A stretch of 64,000 nt of DNA from JACCZX01 sp963786295 (GCA_963786295.1 CAWAYV010000028.1:62001-126000), one strand, 5' to 3'; positions 28,497 to 38,464 are shown, numbered from the stretch's first letter. A program made the numbers and translations. Notes: generated by a model not told the origin, from the letters alone.

Positions 28497-29782
28497 TTAG
28501 GCGCGTAGCGGGTGGTACTCGCTCGCTTTTTTCGGTGCGTCCTTCGTGAAGGCTCCGGCTTCGCGCATCGCTTCAATTTGCGCATCGGGAAGCTCGAGCA
28601 CTTCACGCAAGATCTCGTCGGTGTGCTCACCCAACATCGGCGAGCGCTCGATCTTCGCCGGAGAATCGGAGAGCTTGATCGGCATGCCGACGTTGTGCCA
28701 CTTGCCGCGCTGCGGATGATCGAGCTCGACGTACATCTCGCGCAGTCGCACGTGCTCGTCCTCGGCCAGATCCTTCGTACTCATCACCGGACCGCACGGA
28801 ACGTCGAGCTCGTTCAGAATCGCCATTAGCTCGCGCTTTGTATAGCCGGCGGCGAACTCATTCAGCAACGCCCACATCTGCGCCTGATTCTTGCGCCGAT
28901 CGCGCGATCGCGGCGAATCGCGGGTCGCTGACCAACGCAGCACCGCCGACGCGGTTTGCCAATGCGTTCCACACCGCTTCCTGCACGACGACGTAGATGT
29001 AATCGGTCGGCCCGCCCGGCTTGCACTTCAGCACGTTGCCGAGCTGACCGCCGCCGGAATCGTTGCCGGCGCGCGGCGTGGCGTCCAGCCCCTCGGTCGG
29101 TTGGCTGTATTCGGTCAACGGTCCGTGCGTCAAGCCGCTGATGGTCGCGCCATTTAACGCGAGCGAGATTCATCACGCCGTCCATCATCGCGACTTCGAC
29201 GTACTGCCCCTCGCCCGTCACGTTGCGCTGATGCAGAGCGGCGAGGATGCCGATCACTAGATGCAGTCCGGTGCCCGAATCACCGATCTGCGCGCCGGCG
29301 ACACATGGAGGGCCCTCAGGTAGTCCGGTCGTGCTCATCCCGCCGCCCATCGCCTGCGCGACGTTCTCGTACGCCTTGAAGTCCGCGTACGGACCGCTCG
29401 AGCCGAAACCCTTGATCGACGCCATCACGATGCGCGGATTGATCTGGTGCACCGTCTCCCACGTGAAACCCAAACGGTCGAGCACGCCCGGGCCGAAGTT
29501 CTCCATCACGACGTCGCACTTCTTCAGCAACTGGATAAAGACTTCCTTGCCCATCGCGTTCTTCATGTTGACGGTGATCGAACGCTTGTTGCAGTTCAGC
29601 ATCGTGAAGTACAGGCTGTCGGCATTCGGCACATCGCGCAGCTGAGCGCGTGTCGGATCGCCGATCGGCGGCTCGAACTTGATCACGTCTGCACCGAGCC
29701 ACGCCATCAGCTGCGATGCCGTAGGCCCGGCCTGGACGTGCGTCATGTCCAGAATGCGAAAGCCCGAGAGTGCCTTGCTCAT
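28497..29782 (-). CDS. frc: Formyl-CoA:oxalate CoA-transferase Frc (two frameshifts)
   Basis: Moves CoA from formyl-CoA to oxalate, giving oxalyl-CoA and formate. About 427 residues (class III CoA-transferase) after ignoring extra bases near 29132 and 28902. Seen: FRILDMTHVQAGPTASQLMAWLGADVIKFE, NCNKRSITVNMK, KGFGSSGPYADFKAYENVAQAMGG, the catalytic Asp in MMDGVMNLARVKWRDHQRL, a Gly-rich loop near AGNDSGGGQLGN, and the C-terminal LDVPCGPVMSTKDLAED and LLGEHTDEIL-type end. Sequence order follows the Oxalobacter enzyme. It sits 57 bases downstream of oxc in one operon. Confidence 0.9.
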
Positions 29783-29839
29783 TACGTTTCCCTATGCGAT
29801 GTCGTCATTGGCGAAAGCGCTACTTCGAGTCAGATGCCG

Positions 29840-31630
29840 TCACGCCTTCTTCTTCGCGGCGGGATTGAGACTGGTGATGCGACCGCTTTCGGTGCCGCCC
29901 CCCTCGTCGATGACCGCGTTGATGAGCGTGGGCTTGCGCGAGCGTATCGCCTCTTCCATCGCGCGGCGCAGCTCGTCGGGCGTCTTCACGTGCACGCCGA
30001 CGCCGCCGAACGCTTCCATCAGCTTTTCGTAGCGCGCGTCCTTGACGAACACCAGCGGCGACGGATCCGCACCGCCGGTCGGATTGGTCTCGTCGCCGCG
30101 GTACACGCCGTTGTTGTTCATGATCACCACGCACACCGGCAGGTTGTAGCGGCAGATCGTCTCGGTCTCCATGCCGGAGAACCCGAACGCGCTGTCGCCC
30201 TCGACGGCGATCACCTGCTGCCCCGTGACGACGGCGGCAGCGACGCAGTAGCCCATGCCGATGCCCATGATGCCCCAGGTGCCGACGTCGATCCGCTTGC
30301 GCGGCTTGTACATGTCGACGATGCTGCGCGTGAAGTCGAGCGCGTTCGCGCCCTCGTTGACGAGGATCGCGTCGGGGTTCGCCTTCACGATGTCGCGCAC
30401 GACGTTGAGCGCGCTCTGGAAGCTCATCGGCGACGGGTTCTTCGCTAGCGTCTCGGCCATCTTCGCGACGTTCTTGGTCTTGCGCTCCGTGATCGCGCCG
30501 ATCCACTCGGCCGGCGGCTTCGGCCAGTGCGCGTCGATGCCCGCGAGCAGCGCCTTGACGCACGAGCCGATGTCGCCGACGACCGGCGCGTCGATGCGCA
30601 CGTTGCTGTCGGCTTCCTGCGGCGAGATGTCGACCTGGACGAACTTCTGGCCGCCCCACGCCTTCGACGTCGCGCCGCCCCACGTCTTGCCCTTGCCGTG
30701 TGAGAGCAGCCAGTTCAGGCGCGCGCCGATCAGCATCACGACGTCGGCTTCGGGCAGCACGTACGAGCGCGCGGCGGACGCCGATTGCTCGTGCGTGTCG
30801 GGCAACAGGCCCTTCGCCATCGACATCGGCAGGTACGGGATGCCGGTCTTCTCGACGAGCGCCTTGATGTCGGCGTCGGCCTGCGCGTACGCCGCGCCCT
30901 TGCCCAGGATGATCAGCGGTTTCTTTGCGGACTTCAAAAGGTCAAGCGCGCGCTTGACCGCGTCGGCCGCCGGCATCTGGCGCGGCGCGGGATCGACGAC
31001 CTTGATCAGCGTGCTCGCGCCGGTCGCCGCGTCGATCGTCTGCGGGAACAGCTTCGCCGGCAGGTCGAGGTAGACGCCGCCCGGACGACCGGAGAGCGCA
31101 GCACGAATCGCCCGTGCCACGCCTACGCCGATGTCCTCGGCGTGCAAGACGCGGAACGCGGCCTTGGCGAGCGGCTTCGCGATCGCGAGCTGATCCATCT
31201 CCTCGTAGTCACCCTGCTGCAAATCCACGATCTCGCGTTCTGAGCTGCCGCTGATCAAAATCATCGGGAAGCAGTTGACCGTCGCGTGCGCCAGCGCGGT
31301 GAGGCCGTTGAGGAAGCCCGGCGCCGACACAGTCAGGCAGATGCCGGGCTTCTGCGTCAGGAAGCCCGCAATCGACGCCGCGTAGCCGGCGTTCTGCTCG
31401 TGGCGGAAGCTAATCACACGCAGGCCCGAGCGCTGCAGCTTGCGCGTGAGGTCGGTGATCGGGATGCCGGGCAGACCGAAGATCGTATCGATGCCGTTGA
31501 GCTTGAGGGCATCGATGACCAGCTGAAAGCCGTCGATCTCCTGTGACTGGGCAGTGATCTCGCCACTGGCGATTTTCGGCGTTTCGTCGGCGGTAGTTGC
31601 GACTGGCTTGGCTGCAATGACTGACGACAT
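29840..31630 (-). CDS. oxc: Oxalyl-CoA decarboxylase Oxc
   Basis: Thiamine-diphosphate enzyme converting oxalyl-CoA to formyl-CoA and CO2. 596 residues, intact. Seen: the catalytic Glu in SFRHEQNAGYAASIAGF, TVSAPGFLNGLTALAHAT, SGSSEREIVDLQQGDYEEMDQ (a near-diagnostic Oxc stretch), GKGAAYAQADADI, GARLNWLLSHGKGKTWGG, and the ThDP/Mg site GDSAFGFSGMETETICRYNLP...NNNGVYRG. The N terminus is about 30 residues longer than the Oxalobacter enzyme. First gene of the oxc-frc-synthetase operon, with an FNR-type palindrome 174 bases upstream. Confidence 0.95.
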   Translation of the reverse strand: MSSVIAAKPVATTADETPKIASGEITAQSQEIDGFQLVIDALKLNGIDTIFGLPGIPITDLTRKLQRSGLRVISFRHEQNAGYAASIAGFLTQKPGICLTVSAPGFLNGLTALAHATVNCFPMILISGSSEREIVDLQQGDYEEMDQLAIAKPLAKAAFRVLHAEDIGVGVARAIRAALSGRPGGVYLDLPAKLFPQTIDAATGASTLIKVVDPAPRQMPAADAVKRALDLLKSAKKPLIILGKGAAYAQADADIKALVEKTGIPYLPMSMAKGLLPDTHEQSASAARSYVLPEADVVMLIGARLNWLLSHGKGKTWGGATSKAWGGQKFVQVDISPQEADSNVRIDAPVVGDIGSCVKALLAGIDAHWPKPPAEWIGAITERKTKNVAKMAETLAKNPSPMSFQSALNVVRDIVKANPDAILVNEGANALDFTRSIVDMYKPRKRIDVGTWGIMGIGMGYCVAAAVVTGQQVIAVEGDSAFGFSGMETETICRYNLPVCVVIMNNNGVYRGDETNPTGGADPSPLVFVKDARYEKLMEAFGGVGVHVKTPDELRRAMEEAIRSRKPTLINAVIDEGGGTESGRITSLNPAAKKKA

Positions 31631-31803
31631 CGTTCGCTCCCGTTAATGGATATCGGCTCGGCGCTCTACGTCGTCCACCTGCATCGCCTATGACGCAAAC
31701 CCATTCGTCAGGGGAGAGGGCGCCTTGTTTGACAGCCGGCGACGCATGGCTCAGGGAGACGGATTACGAAAATTCATCCTATAGTATTGGCTGAAGCCGG
31801 GTC

Positions 31804-31819
31804 ATTGACCCGTGTCAAT
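31804..31819. promoter_or_regulatory. FNR-type palindromic operator between oxc and its regulator
   Basis: ATTGAC-CCGT-GTCAAT, a perfect palindrome around a 4-base spacer. It sits 60 bases before the regulator's ATG and 174 bases before oxc. The TTGAC-N4-GTCAA core recurs at 42534-42557. The regulator's recognition helix has the E-x-x-S-R pattern expected for TTGAY half-sites. Confidence 0.7.
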
Positions 31820-31879
31820 TTCCCACGCCTAAAGTCGAGCTCTCAGGCTTGAGCTGACCCTTCAACCGATGCGCCCTCC

Positions 31880-32488
31880 ATGAGTCTAGTTGCGACCCAT
31901 CCCGAAAGCGTGCGCCTTCGCGCGCAACTGAAAGAGAACATTGTTCTCAAGCAGATGAATGCCAGTGCGATGGCGGAATTGGAACCGCTGCTGTCGGTGG
32001 TCGATTGCCATAAAGGCGAATGCCTGATCCGGCAGGGCGCGCTCGATATGGAGCAGTATTTCCTGCTCGACGGGATACTGAAACGAGTCGTCGCGAATCA
32101 GCAAGGCAGGGAGATGATTCTGCGCTTCGCCGACGCCGGTGCGATGGAGACGAGCTATGCCGCGTGGCGGCTTAACACCCCGGTGCCGTACAGCATCATG
32201 ACGGTCACGAAAGCGCGGGTCGCCAGGCTGCCGCTGCCGCAGTGGGTAGCGTTTCTCGACCGCCACACGGACCTAAAGCAGATATTCGAGTTCGAAGTGA
32301 TGCACTTGATGAGCGAAATCATGGCGCACACGATCACGCTGCATCTGCTCGATGCACCCGGACGCGTCAATCGCTTCATGCGCAAGCATCCGGAATTTTC
32401 CGACCGCGTTCCTCAGAAGGAGCTCGCGTCGTATCTGAATCTTTCCGCCGAGACCCTGTCGCGGCTGCGATACCAAGGTAAAAACTGA
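31880..32488 (+). CDS. CRP/FNR-family regulator of the oxalate cluster
   Basis: 202 residues: an N-terminal cNMP-like beta-roll (residues 25-120; LEPLLSVVDCHKGECLIRQGALDMEQYFLLDGILKR), a dimer helix, and a winged helix (RVPQKELASYLNLSAETLSRLRYQG). The recognition helix AETLSRLR carries Glu-x-x-Ser-Arg, the FNR contact pattern. The N-terminal Fe-S cysteines of FNR are absent, so oxygen sensing by a cluster is unlikely and a small-molecule effector more so. It is divergent from oxc, with a matching palindrome between. The predicted role is control of oxalate genes; activator or repressor is not decidable here. Confidence 0.85.
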   Translation: MSLVATHPESVRLRAQLKENIVLKQMNASAMAELEPLLSVVDCHKGECLIRQGALDMEQYFLLDGILKRVVANQQGREMILRFADAGAMETSYAAWRLNTPVPYSIMTVTKARVARLPLPQWVAFLDRHTDLKQIFEFEVMHLMSEIMAHTITLHLLDAPGRVNRFMRKHPEFSDRVPQKELASYLNLSAETLSRLRYQGKN

Positions 32489-32515
32489 GCGACTGAGCGA
32501 CCGAGCACCGCGCGT

Positions 32516-33346
32516 TCAAACGTCGACGCCCGCCTGTTTTGCTGCATCCGCCAGATAGTCGCGGGCCCACAGCATGTCGTCGAGGGTCGTGAACGCGTTG
32601 GTGTAGTGACCCTTGAATCCCTTGCTCTCGATGCGTCGGAACATGTCGCCGAAATCGAGATCGCCGGTGCCCGGCTTCAAATGCACCTCGTAACCGTTGC
32701 GGAAGCAGTCGGCCAACCGCACCTCATAGACCTGCGACATATCGAGCGCGTCGACAAAGCCCTCGATACCTTCCGGGACAAGGTGCGCGTGGTTTGCGGT
32801 GAACGACAGTCGAAACGCCGGTGACTGAATGCGCTCGTAGTAGTAGCGCCATTCTTCGATCGTGTGTGCGAGGTAGTGCACTTCGGCGTCGTCGGGCTCC
32901 TTGTTCAGATTCTCGAGCAGCACCAGCGCACCTTTTTTCTCGGCGTGACTGACAATTCGCTTGAGTCGTTCGAGCCCGGATTCCATGCGCATCGCCTTGT
33001 CCGAGCTGAAGTGATAGCCGGCGTGCATGACGATCCACTTCGCGCCGAGCTTGGGAAAAATATCGACATACGCTTTCAGGTACTCGTCAACCGCGTCCGC
33101 TACGAACGGCGAGTACTCGGCGACGTTGACGGCCGAAAGCGTATGCAGGCCCAGCTGGATGTCGTGCTTTTCGAGCAACCCGCGCACATTTGCCGCACGG
33201 CGGTCATCGAAAGTCGTGATCGCATTGGCGGCCGTATCCAGCTGGATATCGATGTAGCGCACGCCGTGCTTGGCCGCCCAAGCGATGCCGTCCTCGAGCT
33301 TCGCCCGCCGTCCGATGTCGACTCCGATTCGGTCCTTCAATGTCAT
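32516..33346 (-). CDS. Sugar-phosphate isomerase/epimerase-like TIM-barrel protein
   Basis: 276 residues, xylose-isomerase-like TIM barrel (AP endonuclease family 2 fold). Seen: DGIAWAAKHGVRYIDIQLD, IQLGLHTLSAVNVAEYSPF, WIVMHAGYHFSSDK, a metal-ligand Glu in LVLLENLNKEPDD, and the later H in FTANHAHLVPEG and the conserved DLDFGDMFRRIESKGFKGHY. The substrate is not assignable. It faces away from the Bug-TctB-TctA operon and may act on the product of that pathway. Confidence 0.82.
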   Translation of the reverse strand: MTLKDRIGVDIGRRAKLEDGIAWAAKHGVRYIDIQLDTAANAITTFDDRRAANVRGLLEKHDIQLGLHTLSAVNVAEYSPFVADAVDEYLKAYVDIFPKLGAKWIVMHAGYHFSSDKAMRMESGLERLKRIVSHAEKKGALVLLENLNKEPDDAEVHYLAHTIEEWRYYYERIQSPAFRLSFTANHAHLVPEGIEGFVDALDMSQVYEVRLADCFRNGYEVHLKPGTGDLDFGDMFRRIESKGFKGHYTNAFTTLDDMLWARDYLADAAKQAGVDV

Positions 33347-33458
33347 CGAAGCTCCCCTATCGGCACTTTCCCGCAGAAAAGTCCGTAAGTGTTGACGATC
33401 ACGGGCCGTGAATGTACAAGTGTTGACGAGTCACGCCAACAAGATCCAAGAGGAGACA

Positions 33459-34419
33459 ATGAAGAGACGCACACTTATCACCAGTGCGGGTGCGGCTGCC
33501 GGCTTAACGTATCTGCCAGCGCTCGCCCAGGAGAAATTCCCTAGCAAACCGATCGAAGTCGTCACGCATTCCGGTGCCGGCGGCGGCACCGACATCACGG
33601 CGCGCATGATGATGGTGCACGCGCCGGGCGTATTCGGTACCGAACTGGTCGTTGCGAATCGCGTCGGCGGCGCCGGCGCCGCGGCGCTTTCGTACGCGGC
33701 TTCGCGGCCACGCGACGGCTACACGATCCTGCTCGTGACGCAGACTCACTTGCTGACGATTCTGCAGGGCAAGTCGCCGGTCAAGTACGAAGAGTTCGTC
33801 GCACTCGCCCGCGCCACAGCAGATCCGCAGGTGCTGATGGTGGGCAAGGGCAGCCCGATCAAGACACCGCAAGAGTTGGTGGCTGCCGGCAAGTCGCGCA
33901 AGCTGAAGGTCGGCGTCACGCATGTCGGAAGCATCGATCACATCTCGCTGATCGGATTTGCGCGCAAAGCCGGACTGCAGGCGCCCACGGCAGTGCCGTT
34001 CCGCGGCGGCGGCGATATTGTGATCAACGTGGTCAGCGGCAACCTCGATTTCGGCATGTTGAATTACGCGGAGGCCGAGTCGCAGATCAAGGCCGGCGAT
34101 GTCAGACCGATCATGGTGCTTACATCGACAGCGACTGAAGATATTGCCGAACGTGCCCACTGCGAAGGAGGTCGGCATCGACGCGGATTACGCGACCGTA
34201 CGTGGATTTATCACGCTGAAAGGCGTGCCCGATGATCGCTTGAAAATTCTCGAAGACGGGCTGATGAAGGCGATGCAGGGCCAGATGTATGCGACGTACA
34301 TCGAAACGTCCGGTCAGGCGCCGGACAGCGTGGCGCCGCGCGCAGCATGGCAGGCGCAGCTCGATGCGATGTACAAAGAGGCGGACAACGAGCTGAAAGC
34401 GCTTGGTCCGACGAAGTAG
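33459..34419 (+). CDS. tctC: Bug/TctC-family solute receptor (frameshifted)
   Basis: About 319 residues after ignoring one extra G at about 34131. The signal peptide has a twin-arginine-like start (MKRRTLITSAGAAAGLTYLPALAQ). Bug fold: FPSKPIEVVTHSGAGGGTDITARM, RPRDGYTILLVTQTHLL, then a GVTHVGSIDHISLIG loop and VPFRGGGDIVINVVSGNLDFG. Periplasmic carboxylate receptor for the TctB-TctA pair that follows after five bases. AGGAGA precedes the ATG at ideal spacing. The ligand is unknown; the downstream CoA-transferase and crotonase-fold genes suggest an organic acid that is activated to its CoA ester. Confidence 0.88.
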
Positions 34420-34424
34420 CCGTT

Positions 34425-34883
34425 GTGCGACGTGAGGATCTGGTGGTGGCGGCGGTGGCGATCGCCGCCTGCGCCGTTGCGTTCGGTCTGACGTTTCGCT
34501 TTTCCACCACGACGCCCGCCGCGATGATGAGCGGCATGGGCGCGGAGTTCTTTCCGCGGCTGGTCATTGCGGTGATCGTGGTGCTAGCGGTTTGCATCGC
34601 GTTTGGTATCGGCAGTCCGCCGATGGAAAAGCCCGCCCCCGTCCCGCTCAGCGTTTGGATTACGGCCGGCGTTCTTGTCGCTTTCATGTTCGCAGTCGAG
34701 CTGCTCGGCATGTGGCTCGCTTCATTCGTGTTGCTGGTGGGGCTCGCTCGCATGTGGGGTGAGAAAAGCTATCTGAAGAGCGGTCTGGCCGCGATCGGAC
34801 TGCTCGCGGTGGTCTACCTGGTGTTCGTTCGTGTGTTGAAGAGCAACTTCCCAGGCGGGCTGATTGCGGGGCTCTGGTCGTAA
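34425..34883 (+). CDS. tctB: Tripartite tricarboxylate transporter small permease TctB
   Basis: 152 residues with four hydrophobic segments (VVAAVAIAACAVAFGLTF, FFPRLVIAVIVVLAVCIAF, VWITAGVLVAFMFAVELLGMWLASFVLLV, LAAIGLLAVVYLVFVRVL). The short MGAEFFPRLVI after the first helix is the TctB hallmark. GTG start five bases after the receptor stop; the stop overlaps the tctA start by one base. Small membrane partner of TctA. Confidence 0.88.
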   Translation: MRREDLVVAAVAIAACAVAFGLTFRFSTTTPAAMMSGMGAEFFPRLVIAVIVVLAVCIAFGIGSPPMEKPAPVPLSVWITAGVLVAFMFAVELLGMWLASFVLLVGLARMWGEKSYLKSGLAAIGLLAVVYLVFVRVLKSNFPGGLIAGLWS

Positions 34884-36373
34884 TGGAAGCGTTTTGGGCC
34901 GGCCTGCAGGTAACGTTCACGCCAGAGATTCTTCTACTGGTGCTGGCCGGCACGGTGCTGGGCATCGTCGTAGGCGCATTGCCTGGAATCAGCGGCAGTA
35001 CGACCACCGCATTACTGTTGCCGCTGACGATCATGATGTCGCCGATAGCGGCACTCGCATTTCTGGGTTCGATTTACTGCGCTTCCAATTACGGCGGTTC
35101 GATCACCGCGATTTTGATCAACACGCCGGGCGATCCCTCCGCGTCGGCGACGGCGTTCGACGGTTATCCGCTGGCGAGGCGTGGTGAAGCGGGGCGCGCA
35201 CTTGGCATGTCCGCAGTCGCTAGCGCAATCGGCGGCATCTTCAGCGTTGTTGTTCTTATCGTCGCCGCGCCATGGCTGGCGCGGCTCGCGTACCAGTTCG
35301 GCCCACCCGAGTATTTCGCGCTGGCACTGTTCGGGTTGTCGATGGTGGCCGCAGTGGGTGGCGAATCACCTTCGAAGAATCTGCTTGCAGGTGCAACGGG
35401 GGTCTTGCTTGCCACCGTAGGTCTGGACCTTACGACTGGAGTCGAACGTTTCACGTTCGATGTGCCGGCTTTGTCGGATGGCCTTGAATTCATTCCAGTG
35501 CTGGTGGGGCTTTTTGCGATCTCGGAGCTGTTCGAGCGCATGGCGCAGAAGGGCATAGTGCAGGAGTACGTCAAGCTCAAATCGATGGACATGCCGAGCT
35601 GGGCGGATTTCAAGAAGTGCGCGAAGGCGATCGTGCTTTCCAGCGGCATCGGCACGTTCATCGGCGCGTTGCCGGCACTGGGTGCGACGACGGCTGCGTT
35701 GATTTGCTACAACGAAACGAAACGCTGGTCCAAGCACAAGGAAGAATTCGGCCACGGTGCAATTGAGGGCGTCGCTGGTCCGGAGGCGGCCAACAATGCG
35801 GCAGTCGGCGGTGCGATGGTGCCTACGCTGGCGCTCGGGATTCCCGGCAGCACAACGACCGCAATCATCTTGGCCGGACTGCTGATTCAGGGTGTGCGCC
35901 CGGGACCGCATCTGTTCAACGAGCAGCCGACGCTTTTGTATGTCGTCTTTGGCTCGATGCTCGTATGCAACCTGCTGTACCTTTTTCTCGGCTTTCTGTT
36001 CGCGAAGGGCTTTGCGCGAATCACGTTGATCCCTGATGCGCTTCTATGGCCAGCGGTGTTCATCTTGTCAGTCGTTGGCGCTTACGCTCCGAACCAGTCG
36101 ATGGTCGACGTGATGATCATGTTGGCATTCGGAGTCGTCGGTTACCTGTTCCGCCGCTACGGGTTCTCTCCGGCACCGCTGATCATGGGGTTAGTTCTGG
36201 GCAAGATGGTCGAGGAAACGCTGAAGCAGTCGCTGCTGATTTTCGATCAGGACTGGACGCAGTTCTTCTCGCGCCCGGTGGTAGTCGTGCTGTTTGTAAT
36301 CACTGCAGCGAGCCTGCTGGTCCCGGCCCTGTTGCGGGCATGGCAGCGCGCACCCGCAGGCCGAACCGCATAA
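34883..36373 (+). CDS. tctA: Tripartite tricarboxylate transporter large permease TctA
   Basis: 496 residues, about twelve membrane segments, intact. Family motifs: VLGIVVGALPGISGSTTTALLLPLT, SNYGGSITAILINTPGDPSASATAFDGYPLARRGEAGRALG, and the second-half repeat FIGALPALGATTAAL and VPTLALGIPGSTTTAIILAGLL. Uses an ion gradient to import the receptor-delivered acid. Starts one base inside tctB. The following CoA-transferase gene lies 36 bases on in the same direction. Confidence 0.94.
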   Translation: MEAFWAGLQVTFTPEILLLVLAGTVLGIVVGALPGISGSTTTALLLPLTIMMSPIAALAFLGSIYCASNYGGSITAILINTPGDPSASATAFDGYPLARRGEAGRALGMSAVASAIGGIFSVVVLIVAAPWLARLAYQFGPPEYFALALFGLSMVAAVGGESPSKNLLAGATGVLLATVGLDLTTGVERFTFDVPALSDGLEFIPVLVGLFAISELFERMAQKGIVQEYVKLKSMDMPSWADFKKCAKAIVLSSGIGTFIGALPALGATTAALICYNETKRWSKHKEEFGHGAIEGVAGPEAANNAAVGGAMVPTLALGIPGSTTTAIILAGLLIQGVRPGPHLFNEQPTLLYVVFGSMLVCNLLYLFLGFLFAKGFARITLIPDALLWPAVFILSVVGAYAPNQSMVDVMIMLAFGVVGYLFRRYGFSPAPLIMGLVLGKMVEETLKQSLLIFDQDWTQFFSRPVVVVLFVITAASLLVPALLRAWQRAPAGRTA

Positions 36374-36409
36374 GTCGTTAATCGGTTGACACCGGTACGC
36401 ACGTCACTA

Positions 36410-37600
36410 ATGCCGCACATACCCGCATCTGAAGCACTCGCCCGTTTTCGCGTCATCGATTTGACGCAGGTGCGCGCCGGTCCAACCGCCGCACGCCAGC
36501 TCGCTGATTGGGGCGCCGATGTGATCCAGGTACAAATGCCCGAAAATATGCGCGGCGACGACACGCTTGGCGGGCAGGACGGCTCTGACTATCAATACAC
36601 GCACCGAAACAAGCGCTCGATCACGCTGAATCTGAAGCTGCCCGAAGGTATCGAGGCATTGAAAAAGCTTGTCGCGACTGCCGACGTGCTGCTGGAGAAC
36701 TTTCGGCCTGACGTCAAACACCGCCTCGGCATCGATTACGAATCGCTATCGACGATCAATCCGCGGTTGGTCTACGCGAGCATTTCCGGTTTTGGTCAAA
36801 CAGGTCCGCTCGCGACGCGGCCCGGCTTCGACCAGATCGCGCAGGGAATGGGAGCGCTGATGTCGGTCACCGGCTTGCCGGGACAGGGCCCGGTGCGCGT
36901 CGGCGTCCCGATCGCCGATTTGTGCGGCGGCATCTTCGCCGCCTATGGAGTTACGGTGGCGTTGCTCGAGCGTGAGCAGTCGGGGAAAGGGCAATGGCTG
37001 CATACGTCGCTGCTTGAAGCGATGCTGTACATGATGGATTTCCAAGCGTCGCGCTGGACGTTGGATCACGAAGTCCCGGGCCAGGCTGGCAACTCGCATC
37101 CGACCAGCATTCCAACCGGCGTGTTCAAAACCAGCGACGGGCACATCAATATCGCAGTGTTTGGCGGCAAGATTTGGGAGCGCTTCGCGGAGGCGCTTGG
37201 CGCTCCCGAGTGGATCACCGACGAGCGCTCCAAGACCAAGAGCGCACGCTCTGTGAATCGCGACTGGCTTAACGCCGAAATCGAGCAGCGGCTCCGGCAC
37301 GAGTCAAGCGACTACTGGATCGAAAAGCTGAACGCGGCCGGCGTCGCATGCGGCCGTATCAACAATGTCAGGGAAGCGTTCGAGGAACCTCAGGTGCAGC
37401 ATCTGCGAATACTGAAGAAAGTCACTTCGAAGCGTCTCGGCGAGCAGCTGCTGATGGGCCAGCCCGTCACACTGACTCGCACGCCGTCCACGATTGCACG
37501 CGCGACGCCCCGACGCGGCGAGCACTCGGAAGAAGTATTTCTCGAGATCGGCTACACCCGCGAAGATCTCGCGCGCATGAAAGCCACAGGAGTGTTTTGA
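36410..37600 (+). CDS. Class III (CaiB/BaiF) CoA-transferase
   Basis: 396 residues, intact. FRVIDLTQVRAGPTAARQLADWGADVIQV at the N terminus, RNKRSITLNLKLPEG, YASISGFGQTGP, the region around the catalytic acid TSLLEAMLYMMDFQASRW, then GVFKTSDGHINIAVFGGKIWERF. The usual catalytic Asp position appears to be Glu (LLEAML), which seems normal for this subfamily. It probably activates the acid imported by the upstream TctCBA-type system. The stop overlaps the next start by one base (TGATG). Confidence 0.87.
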   Translation: MPHIPASEALARFRVIDLTQVRAGPTAARQLADWGADVIQVQMPENMRGDDTLGGQDGSDYQYTHRNKRSITLNLKLPEGIEALKKLVATADVLLENFRPDVKHRLGIDYESLSTINPRLVYASISGFGQTGPLATRPGFDQIAQGMGALMSVTGLPGQGPVRVGVPIADLCGGIFAAYGVTVALLEREQSGKGQWLHTSLLEAMLYMMDFQASRWTLDHEVPGQAGNSHPTSIPTGVFKTSDGHINIAVFGGKIWERFAEALGAPEWITDERSKTKSARSVNRDWLNAEIEQRLRHESSDYWIEKLNAAGVACGRINNVREAFEEPQVQHLRILKKVTSKRLGEQLLMGQPVTLTRTPSTIARATPRRGEHSEEVFLEIGYTREDLARMKATGVF

Positions 37601-38407
37601 TGAACGATGTCACTTATCCCTCGCATACCGAGCGCTTGCAAACCTCGCTCGACGATTCGGTGCTGCACATTCGCTTTAACAATCCGGCCAAGCACAACGC
37701 ATTGACGATGGATATGTGGGAAGGACTACCTCGACTGCTCGAGCAAGCTGAGAGCGACGACAAGGTCAGGCTGGTTGTTTTCTCCGGAGCGGGTGATAAG
37801 TCATTTATCTCCGGTGCCGATATTTCGCAATTCGAAGATCTACGGGCGGCGAAGGAAGCGGTAAAACAGTATGAGCAGACGGCCGAACGCGCCCTGCAGG
37901 GCATCTACGAGTTTGCCAAACCCACGATTGCGTGCATCCGTGGGTACTGCATCGGCGGCGGATTGAACGTCGCGATCAGCTGCGACATTCGCATCGCATC
38001 GACCGGTTCGGTGTTTTCTATTCCCGCCAGCCGGCTAGGGCTCGGCTATCGGTTCTCTGCGATGCAGAATCTGACCAATCTTGTCGGCCCTGGATTTGCA
38101 AAGGACATTTTCTTTACGGGTCGACGACTCGACGCCGAAGAGGCGTTGCGCATCGGTCTCGTCAACCGCGTGGCGGAGGCCAGCAAACTGGATGCGCTGC
38201 TCGAGGAATACACATCGGCAATCAAGACGGGGGCGCCGCTGACGATCCGGGCGGGCAAACGAATCGTCCGCGAAGTGTTGAAGCCGGTGCGATGTCGACA
38301 TGGATCTGTGTCGGCGTTTGATTGCCGACTGTTTCGACAGCGAGGATTACACCGAGGGCCGGCGTGCATTTATGGAGAAGCGCAAGCCGCAGTTCAAGGG
38401 AAGATGA
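37600..38407 (+). CDS. Enoyl-CoA hydratase/isomerase family protein (frameshifted)
   Basis: 268 residues after ignoring one extra C at about 38290. Crotonase fold with the oxyanion-hole segments SGAGDKSFISGADISQFED and GYCIGGGLNVAISCDIRIAS. The Glu positions of true hydratases read FSIPASRLGLGY, so the reaction may not be hydration. The C-terminal helix (LIADCFDSEDYTEGRRAFME, ending KPQFKGR) is present only in the shifted frame. Translationally coupled to the CoA-transferase; together they look like a two-step CoA-ester pathway for the imported acid. Confidence 0.85.
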
Positions 38408-38464
38408 CGATAGTGTGCCTGCATAGGCGCTTGTGTCGGTGATGTTGTTGTATTTCGCTTGGAA

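Noticed and set aside
33391..33435. Two TTGACGA sequences before the Bug receptor at 33459 as more copies of the oxalate operator
   Set aside because: Neither has the matching GTCAA arm at 4-base spacing.
36384..36398. TTGAC-like half-site upstream of the CoA-transferase gene
   Set aside because: The second half does not match GTCAA; only one arm is present.
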